This document shows, in pieces, positions 35,400-43,174 of a DNA stretch of 64,000 nt. The position numbers and the translations under genes were made by a program. Each line of letters starts with the position of its first letter. Position 1 is the stretch's first letter. The notes below the pieces were generated by a model. It ran no database searches. It was not told the DNA's origin and saw only the letters and a program-made list of their open reading frames with translations. Origin of the DNA: an uncultured Dorea sp. (GTDB taxonomy: Bacteria > Bacillota > Clostridia > Lachnospirales > Lachnospiraceae); NCBI RefSeq assembly GCF_934294775.1, contig NZ_CAKRAH010000006.1, forward strand, positions 1 through 64,000, written 5' to 3'.

Positions 35400-37118
35400 T
35401 TAATCCAGATCAATAACATCCATCTTGAATGTATCATCCATCTCTGCATGACTTCTGATCTTTTCCGGATGATTACTCAGAAGATCTGACGTCTCATCAA
35501 ACATGTCATCGTCATCATAATCACTCTCTCCGAACATATCGTAATCATCGTCGTCATCTTCTCCATAATAACCTTCAAAGTTATCAAACTCTTCTTCATC
35601 AAGAGGCGCAAATACTTCAAAATCATCATCCTGGATACTAATGTTGTTCACTGGTTTTCTGATTGCCGGACCTGATTCATCCAGAGACTGTGCTGCCAGA
35701 CGTCTTGTTTCTGACATTTTCTTCTTTGCCGGCTCTTCTTTCATCGCTTTAGCTATATTCTCTGTAGCCCATGGATCTTCATCATCAAAGTCATCGTCAT
35801 TATAGCCTTCGAATTCATCTTCGTCAGCATTTTCCTTCTGTACTTTTTTAGGGGCTTTCTTTGCTTCTTCTTTTTGCACTTTCTTTGCCGCCTTTTTACC
35901 AGCTTTAGCCTCTTTTTTCTTTGCTTTTAATTCAGCCTCTTCTTCATCCATATCAATACCATATTCATCATACAGATCATCCAGCTCCAGATCTCTGTGA
36001 TAAAGTTTTACGGATGTAACAATTAACACTAAAACAAGGATCAGAATCAGAGCAAGCGCTATGATTACTACGATATCAAGGAAGTTCTCTACGAAATTTA
36101 ATACTTTTCCCCAGAGACCTTTTCCATTCTTTCCAGATATAGTCGAAGTTTCACTTGTCTCCGGTTCATATTTCTGATAAGTGCCATCTGATGTATCATA
36201 ACGATATGTTGTCTTTTCCCCATTAGAATTGAGCGCATAGATAATATAATACTCAGCATTCTTCGTATCCTGCCATGTATCAAATTCTTTTCCATTTAAT
36301 GTTAATGTAGTTTTCTGATATTGATTCGAAAGCTTAAGTTTGCCATCATTTAAAATAGGAATAATATAATGATCTTTTGAAATTTCTACTTCTTCAAATG
36401 GAGAAAATGATCCATCATCATTATTATACAAATAAAAATCCGCCACTCCACTTTCATTCTCTGTCAGATACATCGCATTTGTACCACTTGACTCCTGTGT
36501 AATCACCTGACAATTGGTCCCTTCAAAAGATATTTCATTTCTAGTAAACCCTTCCGGAATCAAAGCGTCTGAAAAATCATTGCTGACTGTATATTCTTTT
36601 TTTCCAATTTTTACAGTCACTGCACTTGCATTATCTGTTGTATCTGTTCCAACTGTCGAATCGCTTGCATTATCCTGAATAAGAGAAGGATCCCCCTCTC
36701 CAATTGTAATAGCCGAACTTCCTTCCGTAATATCTAAAGTTGTTCCATCTGTGCTTGTTCCTTTTGCACTTGCAACTTCAATATTAGTATTTCCTTCCTG
36801 TAACGCCTGAAATTTCAATCCAAATTCTGCAGTCGTTCCAGAACCAGTCCACATAAGTTTGATTGTACCATCATTTTCAGTTGCATTATCACCACTGATA
36901 AATTTTAACGAGCTTGTATCATACTCTAATGCTGCTTCCATAGATCTTATAGATGATGCAGAAGATAATTTCACTGTAACATCAACCTCAGCTCCAACCG
37001 TTGTTGAAGGATCCGAAAAGCGCAATTCAGCTTCTGCAGCTTCTGTAATCACTGATATGCATGGACACATTAAGCATATCATTAAGACTGTTACTAATAT
37101 TTTTTTTAGTCTCTTCAT
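35400..37118 (-). CDS. Membrane-anchored cohesin-domain protein with long acidic cytoplasmic tail
   Basis: A 572-residue protein with a signal peptide (about 1-28) and a cohesin-type beta-sandwich at about 29-140 (PSTTVGAEVDVTVKL, ALEYDTSSLKFISG). A second extracellular region follows to about 340, then one membrane helix (345-369) and a 203-residue cytoplasmic tail. The tail has a Lys/Ala-rich stretch, then Asp/Glu-rich segments (DDDDDYDMF), and ends MDDTFKMDVIDLD. Cohesins normally bind dockerins on the cell surface; none is in the window. The gene lies 42 bases after an LCP gene and closes the wall-polysaccharide operon. Confidence 0.85.
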   Translation of the reverse strand: MKRLKKILVTVLMICLMCPCISVITEAAEAELRFSDPSTTVGAEVDVTVKLSSASSIRSMEAALEYDTSSLKFISGDNATENDGTIKLMWTGSGTTAEFGLKFQALQEGNTNIEVASAKGTSTDGTTLDITEGSSAITIGEGDPSLIQDNASDSTVGTDTTDNASAVTVKIGKKEYTVSNDFSDALIPEGFTRNEISFEGTNCQVITQESSGTNAMYLTENESGVADFYLYNNDDGSFSPFEEVEISKDHYIIPILNDGKLKLSNQYQKTTLTLNGKEFDTWQDTKNAEYYIIYALNSNGEKTTYRYDTSDGTYQKYEPETSETSTISGKNGKGLWGKVLNFVENFLDIVVIIALALILILVLVLIVTSVKLYHRDLELDDLYDEYGIDMDEEEAELKAKKKEAKAGKKAAKKVQKEEAKKAPKKVQKENADEDEFEGYNDDDFDDEDPWATENIAKAMKEEPAKKKMSETRRLAAQSLDESGPAIRKPVNNISIQDDDFEVFAPLDEEEFDNFEGYYGEDDDDDYDMFGESDYDDDDMFDETSDLLSNHPEKIRSHAEMDDTFKMDVIDLD

Positions 37119-37160
37119 GTAACTTACCCCTTTTTTCTTTTATTATAAAACTATGAAAAT

Positions 37161-38621
37161 TTATTCTGCTTCCTCTGTTGTTCCTCCTGTTTCACCTGCT
37201 CCGCTCTCTGAGCTTCCACCAGCTGATCCAGATATTTCTCCAGATGTTGTTCCGGAAGATGTAGTTCCAGACGTTGTCGTTCCGGAAGATGTAGTTCCAG
37301 ATGTCGTTGTTCCACCTGACGTTGTAGTACCAGATGTCGTTGTCCCACCTGACGATGCCGTACCACCCGATGTTGTTGCACCGCCTCCGTAAGACCTTGT
37401 AGTTCCGGATGTCGTTGTTCCACTTTCATAATTTCTGGTCATTGCCTCAGTTGTTCCTGCAGTACTATTTCCAGCAGTTCCATTCGCCGAATAACCTGCT
37501 GATCCAGGCGTCTCATCATCCTCTATAGTTGTTCCATCCTGTGCACGTTCCGATGCCTTATCTGCAATACCATTTTCAATATCCTGCACAGTTCCTGACA
37601 CTTCATACCCATCATTTCCAAACAGAAATTGATGTACCTCCATAAGATTAGATGAAAGTGTCTTCGGAATTACTACACTTCCTACTTTATTTAATAAATC
37701 CGTTGTGTTCTCAGAAGGAAATCCAATAGAATCTTCAAAACTATATTTGGTAAGATCTTTTGCATATGAAATCATCTCCGTTAAAGTAAAATTGGTAGAT
37801 ATCTGTGGAAATACACTATCAATAATTTTATTCACAGTTCCCACACTCATATTCTGTGCTTTATCAGCGATTTTTTTCAATACAAGTCTCTGCCTTTGCG
37901 CCCGTTTAAAATCACCACCTTCTGTATAACGGATTCTTGCATAAGACACTGCCTGTACTCCATTCAAATGATATGTTCCTGCAACTTCTGGCTCTATTCT
38001 TTCATAATCTTTCCCTGTTACTTTCGAAGTTTCTACACAATAATTATTCATATGTACCACTTCATCATCTGTCAGATCAATATCCAGTCCTCCAACAGCA
38101 TCTATAACATCTACTAAAGCATTAAAGTTTACTGTCACATATTTTTCAATATTCAGATCCATATTTCTATTAATCATAGAAACTGCACCTTCTGCGCCAC
38201 CATATGAATATGCCGCATTTGCTTTATTATAACTTCCATCATCCAATTGAAGTAAGGTATCACGATAGACTGATACTATTTTTATTTCTTTTGTCTCATT
38301 ATTCAAACTTGCTATCATAATAGTATCACTACGATTTCCTTTTCCAAGATCATTTTCTCTTGAATCCAATCCAAATAGTGCTACATTCGTATATCCCTCG
38401 TCAAGTTTTACCTCGTCAGATATATTCAATTTCTCTGTATTCAATTTCTCTGTATTTAATTTATTCATCTTACTTGCCACAATTACTACACCAAGTAAAG
38501 CAACTGCAAGGAATGTTCCACCTAAAGTTAATCCTATTTTCTTTCCCAGGGACCACGATGCAATACCATTTTTGTTTCTTCGCCCTCTACGCCTTACTTT
38601 CTTCCGACCGTCTCTCGCCAT
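37161..38621 (-). CDS. LytR-CpsA-Psr (LCP) family wall polymer ligase with Gly/Thr/Ser repeat tail
   Basis: A 486-residue protein with a basic N-terminus, a membrane helix at about 28-50, and an LCP domain at about 75-330. Key residues are visible: NVALFGLDSRE, GNRSDTIMIAS and VYRDTLLQL. The arginines and aspartates bind the polyprenyl pyrophosphate. LCP enzymes move wall teichoic acids or capsule from lipid carrier to peptidoglycan. The last 110 residues are low-complexity Gly, Thr and Ser, possibly O-glycosylated or wall-spanning. Near residue 55 the pentapeptide NTEKL is duplicated. A promoter lies at 38686-38714. Confidence 0.93.
   Translation of the reverse strand: MARDGRKKVRRRGRRNKNGIASWSLGKKIGLTLGGTFLAVALLGVVIVASKMNKLNTEKLNTEKLNISDEVKLDEGYTNVALFGLDSRENDLGKGNRSDTIMIASLNNETKEIKIVSVYRDTLLQLDDGSYNKANAAYSYGGAEGAVSMINRNMDLNIEKYVTVNFNALVDVIDAVGGLDIDLTDDEVVHMNNYCVETSKVTGKDYERIEPEVAGTYHLNGVQAVSYARIRYTEGGDFKRAQRQRLVLKKIADKAQNMSVGTVNKIIDSVFPQISTNFTLTEMISYAKDLTKYSFEDSIGFPSENTTDLLNKVGSVVIPKTLSSNLMEVHQFLFGNDGYEVSGTVQDIENGIADKASERAQDGTTIEDDETPGSAGYSANGTAGNSTAGTTEAMTRNYESGTTTSGTTRSYGGGATTSGGTASSGGTTTSGTTTSGGTTTSGTTSSGTTTSGTTSSGTTSGEISGSAGGSSESGAGETGGTTEEAE
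37205..37430 (-). repeat. Coding tandem repeats for the Gly/Thr/Ser tail of the LCP protein
   Basis: Imperfect units of about 15 and 30 bases (plus-strand core GTTCCGGAAGATGTAGTTCC and GTTCCACCTGACGTTG types) repeat across the region and encode SGTTTSGTT-type peptide. The identical neighbouring units suggest slippage, so copy number probably varies between strains. Confidence 0.8.
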
Positions 38622-38685
38622 TTTTCATATCCTTTCTGTATTTCAATATCACCTTTCATCCTTTATTAATACGAAATCTTTTTTC

Positions 38686-38714
38686 ATCTTACCCCATTTA
38701 TAAGCAAATTTCAA
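38686..38714 (-). promoter_or_regulatory. SigmaA promoter of the LCP-cohesin pair
   Basis: TTGAAA (38709-38714), a 17-base spacer and TAAGAT (38686-38691) on the minus strand, about 65 bases before the LCP start codon. Confidence 0.7.
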
Positions 38715-38737
38715 CATTTTCCGATGTGTTTTTGCCT

Positions 38738-39655
38738 TCAGTTCCAATACCTTGGATTCATTGTACATTTCAGCAACAATTTTTTAGGTAATTTTCTATA
38801 CCTTTTCCCCAAAAAATATCCTGTATATTTCGCAATACAATCAACAAAAAATTTTACAATCAATAAAGGTTGCTTATTTTTAATTAGATATTTCACTGTG
38901 TTTTTTACCAGTTTCATTCCTTCTTTTTCTGAACTTACATTTGCAAAAATCTCTGGATGTTGCGCTTGCGAAACTGCCATATCAAAATTTCTCGTCAATT
39001 GTTGTTTGAAATTATAATTATGAGAATGAATTACTTTTGCTTCTGCATTATAATAAATCTTTTTTCCTCGTTTTATAACACCTGCTGCATAAATCATATC
39101 TTCATTAAATATCGTTTTCTTTTCAAATCCGCCATTTTCTATATATGCTTTCCTGTCATATGCAGCACACACATCCGAACAAAAAAATGTTTTTATTCCG
39201 AGTTGCCTCAAATCTTCCTGTGATTTGATACAACTCTCTTTGGGATAATTAAATTGACGTGTATATTGTTCTAAAATCGACGCCTCAGGTCTCGGTAGTT
39301 GCCTTGCATATGCCACTTCCACATCCGGTTCTTTCATCGCCCAGACCAGCTCCGCAATCAATTCATCATCTGCCGGACATGCATCCTGTGTCATGCACAC
39401 AATAATATCCGCTTCTGAACTGCGTATTCCCTTATCTCTGGTTCCACCATGATCGAACTCTTCTTTTTCTACTTCTACTATTATGATATTCTTATATTTT
39501 TCTACATATTGATCCAAGTTTCTTCCATCTATTGTATGCATCACTATAATTCGATGTATGGGATAATTTTGTGTTTCCAGTCGTTCCAGCATACTCTCAA
39601 ATTCTTTTCCCGGACAGTAAACAGGAATCAGTACATCTATTTTCTGCTCATTCAT
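38738..39655 (-). CDS. Family 2 glycosyltransferase (rhamnosyltransferase-like)
   Basis: A 305-residue GT2. The N-terminal GT-A fold shows VLIPVYCPGKEFE and VCMTQDACPADDELI, where the usual DxD is replaced by a TQDA-type motif seen in rhamnosyltransferases. GYIKRGKKIYYNAEAKVIHSH-like sequence follows. It is soluble with no membrane helix except a possible amphipathic end. The ATG at 39655 begins right at the stop of the LCP gene at 39657, so translation is coupled. It lies between two LCP genes, which suggests that it acts on the polymer they attach. Confidence 0.88.
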   Translation of the reverse strand: MNEQKIDVLIPVYCPGKEFESMLERLETQNYPIHRIIVMHTIDGRNLDQYVEKYKNIIIVEVEKEEFDHGGTRDKGIRSSEADIIVCMTQDACPADDELIAELVWAMKEPDVEVAYARQLPRPEASILEQYTRQFNYPKESCIKSQEDLRQLGIKTFFCSDVCAAYDRKAYIENGGFEKKTIFNEDMIYAAGVIKRGKKIYYNAEAKVIHSHNYNFKQQLTRNFDMAVSQAQHPEIFANVSSEKEGMKLVKNTVKYLIKNKQPLLIVKFFVDCIAKYTGYFLGKRYRKLPKKLLLKCTMNPRYWN

Positions 39656-39656
39656 C

Positions 39657-40763
39657 TTATGTTTCATCACTTCCATCATCACTTGACGGATATATTTCCG
39701 TCATATCCATCAGGGTATTACTGATTTCCTGTAATTTATCTGTTGGCGTATAACTTTCATCCACGAAAAGGAATTTATGCAATTTTATCACATTCTCTTC
39801 CAATCCTTTTGGCACAATATATGAACCGATATATCCAGGAATCTTCTCCGGAGTTTCCAAATCGGTCGGAAATCCCTGTGTATCTTCCAATGTATAATCA
39901 AAGATTCCTGTTGCCAGCTGAAGAATTTCTTTTGTCGAAAAACTCGTTGATACCTCCGGCATCACTTTATCGATAATCTTGTTTATTGTTACCAGATCCT
40001 GCTTTTTTAATTTATTCATTACTTTTTCAAGTACCAGTCGCTGTCTTTCTGTTCTTTTATAATCTCCGCCTTCTGTATAACGTATTCTTGCATAAGACAC
40101 TGCCTGCACTCCATTCAACCGATAATTTCCGGCTTCTTCTGGAACTATTTTTTTGTATTTCTTTCCAGTTACCTTTGAAGTTTCTACACAATAGTTATTC
40201 ATGTGTACCACCTCATCATGAGTCATATCAATATTAATTCCATCAATCATATCCACAACATCTGCGAGTGCAAGGAAATTTACAGCCACGTAATCTTCAA
40301 TATCTAAGTCCAGATTCTCGTTCAACATATTAACCGCAGTCTCCGGACCCCCAACAGAATAGGCAGCATTTGCTTTATCATAATGTTCTCTATTTTGTTT
40401 TAAAAGTGTATCTCTGTAAACCGATACCAATTTTACTTCTTTTGTTTCATTATTGATACTTGCAATCATAATAGTATCGCTCCGGTTACCTTTTCCAAGA
40501 TCACTTCCCCTGGAATCCAGGCCAAACAACGCTACATTTGTATACCCAGTCTGCTTTAATCCATTGTTTTTTACATTGGAAATGCTTGTATGATTCAATT
40601 TTCCCAACTTAAACAGCGCAAACACCGTCACGCTGAGCAGACATAAAATAATAATTTCGACCACCATTACCGTCACTCTGCGTCTTCTTCGCCTTTTCAG
40701 TCTTTGTCTTTGTATTTCTCTCTGTCTTCTAGTTAACTTCTTCTTTTTTTGTTGTTTACTCAT
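39657..40763 (-). CDS. LytR-CpsA-Psr (LCP) family wall polymer ligase
   Basis: A 368-residue LCP protein with a very basic N-terminus, a membrane helix at about 32-53, and an LCP domain (NVALFGLDSRG, GNRSDTIMIAS, VYRDTLLKQ). It is clearly a paralogue of the LCP protein at 37161-38621 through most of the domain but lacks the repeat tail, ending SSDDGSDET. AAGGAG precedes the ATG. Sixteen bases separate it from the phosphoglycosyltransferase gene. Confidence 0.93.
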   Translation of the reverse strand: MSKQQKKKKLTRRQREIQRQRLKRRRRRRVTVMVVEIIILCLLSVTVFALFKLGKLNHTSISNVKNNGLKQTGYTNVALFGLDSRGSDLGKGNRSDTIMIASINNETKEVKLVSVYRDTLLKQNREHYDKANAAYSVGGPETAVNMLNENLDLDIEDYVAVNFLALADVVDMIDGINIDMTHDEVVHMNNYCVETSKVTGKKYKKIVPEEAGNYRLNGVQAVSYARIRYTEGGDYKRTERQRLVLEKVMNKLKKQDLVTINKIIDKVMPEVSTSFSTKEILQLATGIFDYTLEDTQGFPTDLETPEKIPGYIGSYIVPKGLEENVIKLHKFLFVDESYTPTDKLQEISNTLMDMTEIYPSSDDGSDET

Positions 40764-40779
40764 GACTTCTCCTTAAAAG

Positions 40780-42183
40780 CTAATAGGCATTCTTATTGAT
40801 AAATCCTTTAAAAAATGTTAAAAATATAATTTTAAAATCAAATCCTAGTGTCCAGTTTTCGATATAATATAAATCATGTTCTATTCTCTTTTTAATCGAT
40901 GTGTCACCCCTGTATCCATTTACCTGCGCCCATCCTGTAAGTCCCGGACGCACTTGATGTTTGATCATGTATCGCGGAATTTCTTCTTTAAATTTTTCGA
41001 CAAACTGTGGACGTTCCGGTCTCGGTCCTACCAGACTCATATCACCTCTTAATACGTTAAAAAGTTGTGGCAATTCATCAATACTTGTTTTTCTTATAAA
41101 TCGGCCAACTGTTGTTACACGCGGATCATCTTTTGTTGTCCAGCCTTTTTTCTCTTTCTTTTCATCTTGGACGATCATAGAACGAAACTTATACATTTTA
41201 AACGGTTTATTCTGTAATCCTACTCTCTCCTGCGAAAAAATCAACGGCCCCGGTGATGTTTTTTTTATCATGACGGCTGTGACCACCATAACCGGCGAAA
41301 ATAAAATAATGGCAACAACCGCACCAAATATATCAACTCCTCGTTTCATCCACTTATTAAGCGGATCACTTAATGGAACCCGTCTTATATTTATAACAGG
41401 AAGTCCTTGCAGATCCTCTGTATATGGTTTTGTCGGTATGACATTATTATAATCCGGTATGAACTTTGTATGCACCCCGGACTTTTCGCACATTTTTACA
41501 ATTCTTTCAAGTTTGTGATATTCCGCAAGTCCCAGCGTAATAACAATTTCATCTAATTTGTTCTCTGGAAGTACAATCTCCAAATTGTCAATTCTTCCAA
41601 GCACTTTTATTCCTTTATATTCCGTTCCTCTCGGTACATTATCCGCCAGAATTCCTCTGACACTATATCCCCAATCAGGATTAACAAGAATTCTATCTAT
41701 ATATTGTTCTGCCGCCCGGCTGTAACCTATCAGAAGAATATGTTTTTGATTAAATCCCTGACTTCGGATTTTCCGAAGTCCCAGCCTTATCAGATTTCTT
41801 TCTACAATTTCCAGAAAAATATTAATACAGTAAAATACAAATATCATTGTTCTGGAAAAATCTGCCTGATGTTTGAAATACAACACCAGAATAAATACCA
41901 TGAAGCCAATCGTATTAGCCTGTAAGATATTCCATGCTTCCAGTCTTCTTCCTTTTACACGTTTAGGTGTATATAATTGAAAAATGTAATATAGGATTAG
42001 ATATCCCGGCACAATGAATACCAATACACTCATATAAACTTGCAAAGACAGATACCACGGATCCATCTCAAATATCCCACTTCTGAAACGTAGATACCAA
42101 GACAGGATATACGATATTACAATCACAAAAGCATCCAGAACCACATGCATTTTATTTAAAAAGTTTTGATTTTCCTTAATCAA
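40780..42183 (-). CDS. Polyprenyl-phosphate sugar-1-phosphate transferase (WbaP/WcaJ-type)
   Basis: A 467-residue polytopic PGT. Four N-terminal helices (about 10-120) precede a Rossmann-like CoA-binding-type domain (HILLIGYSRAAEQYI), a fifth helix (KRGVDIFGAVVAIILF), and the catalytic domain (DELPQLFNVLRGDMSLVGPRPE, RPGLTGWAQVNGYRG). It starts the lipid-linked polymer by putting a hexose-1-phosphate on undecaprenyl phosphate. The start is a TTG at 42183 after GGTGAAATAAG; the ATG at 42150 is the alternative. Its presence shows that the polymer is assembled on undecaprenol. Confidence 0.93.
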   Translation of the reverse strand: MIKENQNFLNKMHVVLDAFVIVISYILSWYLRFRSGIFEMDPWYLSLQVYMSVLVFIVPGYLILYYIFQLYTPKRVKGRRLEAWNILQANTIGFMVFILVLYFKHQADFSRTMIFVFYCINIFLEIVERNLIRLGLRKIRSQGFNQKHILLIGYSRAAEQYIDRILVNPDWGYSVRGILADNVPRGTEYKGIKVLGRIDNLEIVLPENKLDEIVITLGLAEYHKLERIVKMCEKSGVHTKFIPDYNNVIPTKPYTEDLQGLPVINIRRVPLSDPLNKWMKRGVDIFGAVVAIILFSPVMVVTAVMIKKTSPGPLIFSQERVGLQNKPFKMYKFRSMIVQDEKKEKKGWTTKDDPRVTTVGRFIRKTSIDELPQLFNVLRGDMSLVGPRPERPQFVEKFKEEIPRYMIKHQVRPGLTGWAQVNGYRGDTSIKKRIEHDLYYIENWTLGFDFKIIFLTFFKGFINKNAY

Positions 42184-42210
42184 CTTATTTCACCAACTTT
42201 ATCTTTTTAT

Positions 42211-43164
42211 TTACCAAAAACGTCTAAGTACATTTACCCACAGCTCAATTTGTATCTTTATATAATTTTTCAGAGTTCCTTTTACATAATGTACTTTATC
42301 TTTTCTTTCGCACATCAAAATTCCCTCTTTTAATCCTTTCAGATAAATTTTCCCAAATCCTTTTTTCAAGAAGAAGATATACTTAATCAAAAATCCCATC
42401 AATAAAAATGGTAAATTAATAACAATTTGCACCACCGGCATATTTTTATAAATCAAATACACGTTATTTCTTGAAGATAAGCGTATCTTAAATCCATTAT
42501 ATCTTGCACCACTTGCCGCGCTTCCTACATGTATAACCTGTGCTTTGGGTTCATATGCGTTCGTGAACCCTTTAATCCTCGCCCGGTATCCAATATCTAC
42601 ATCTTCCAGATAAGCAAAATGCTTTTCATCAAACATTCCTATCTTTTCAAACACTGATCTTTTATAGATAGATGCCCCTCCGCAGGCAGCAAATATTTTT
42701 CTGCAAGAATTATATAACTCTTTATCTTTATCTTTTCCGTATGCATATGCCCACCCCAGAGCATTATAATAAGTACCTGCACTATCTATTTTTGTCTGAT
42801 CATGATATTGAATCATCTTCGGCTCTACCGAAAACAAGTTTGGATCTTTTTTGATTGCATGCAAAAGATGGAACACAAAATCCTTTTTAATAATAGTATC
42901 GTTATTTAAAAGAATTACATATGGCGTTTCCGTTTTTTCTATCCCTATATTCACTGCCTTGCAAAATCCACAATTCTTATCTAGCATTATAAACTCTACA
43001 TCTGGATAAAACTTCTGAACCTCTTCTACACTTCCATCTGCCGATGCATTATCTACAATCAGAATCTTTTTATCTGTATCATCATTTTCATGCAAACTTC
43101 TGACACAATGTAGTAAATATTCTTTTCCTTTATAATTTGGTATTACAATTGTTACTTCGCACAT
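42211..43164 (-). CDS. Family 2 glycosyltransferase (WbbL-like)
   Basis: A 317-residue GT2. It shows VTIVIPNYKGKEYLLHCVRSL, ILIVDNASADGS, and the DxD-type motif VILLNNDTIIK, then FLEDVDIGYRARIKG. The pattern is typical of rhamnosyltransferases that act early in O-antigen or wall rhamnan synthesis. GGAG precedes the ATG by six bases. It lies 11 bases downstream of the two-domain GT2, so the genes from 44995 to about 38738 form one transcript. Confidence 0.9.
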   Translation of the reverse strand: MCEVTIVIPNYKGKEYLLHCVRSLHENDDTDKKILIVDNASADGSVEEVQKFYPDVEFIMLDKNCGFCKAVNIGIEKTETPYVILLNNDTIIKKDFVFHLLHAIKKDPNLFSVEPKMIQYHDQTKIDSAGTYYNALGWAYAYGKDKDKELYNSCRKIFAACGGASIYKRSVFEKIGMFDEKHFAYLEDVDIGYRARIKGFTNAYEPKAQVIHVGSAASGARYNGFKIRLSSRNNVYLIYKNMPVVQIVINLPFLLMGFLIKYIFFLKKGFGKIYLKGLKEGILMCERKDKVHYVKGTLKNYIKIQIELWVNVLRRFW

Positions 43165-43174
43165 ATTTTCTCCG

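Noticed and set aside
37153..37392. Plus-strand open frame encoding Val-Pro-Asp repeats
   Set aside because: It is the complement of the Gly/Thr/Ser repeat tail of the LCP gene, has no ribosome binding site and merely mirrors the repeat.
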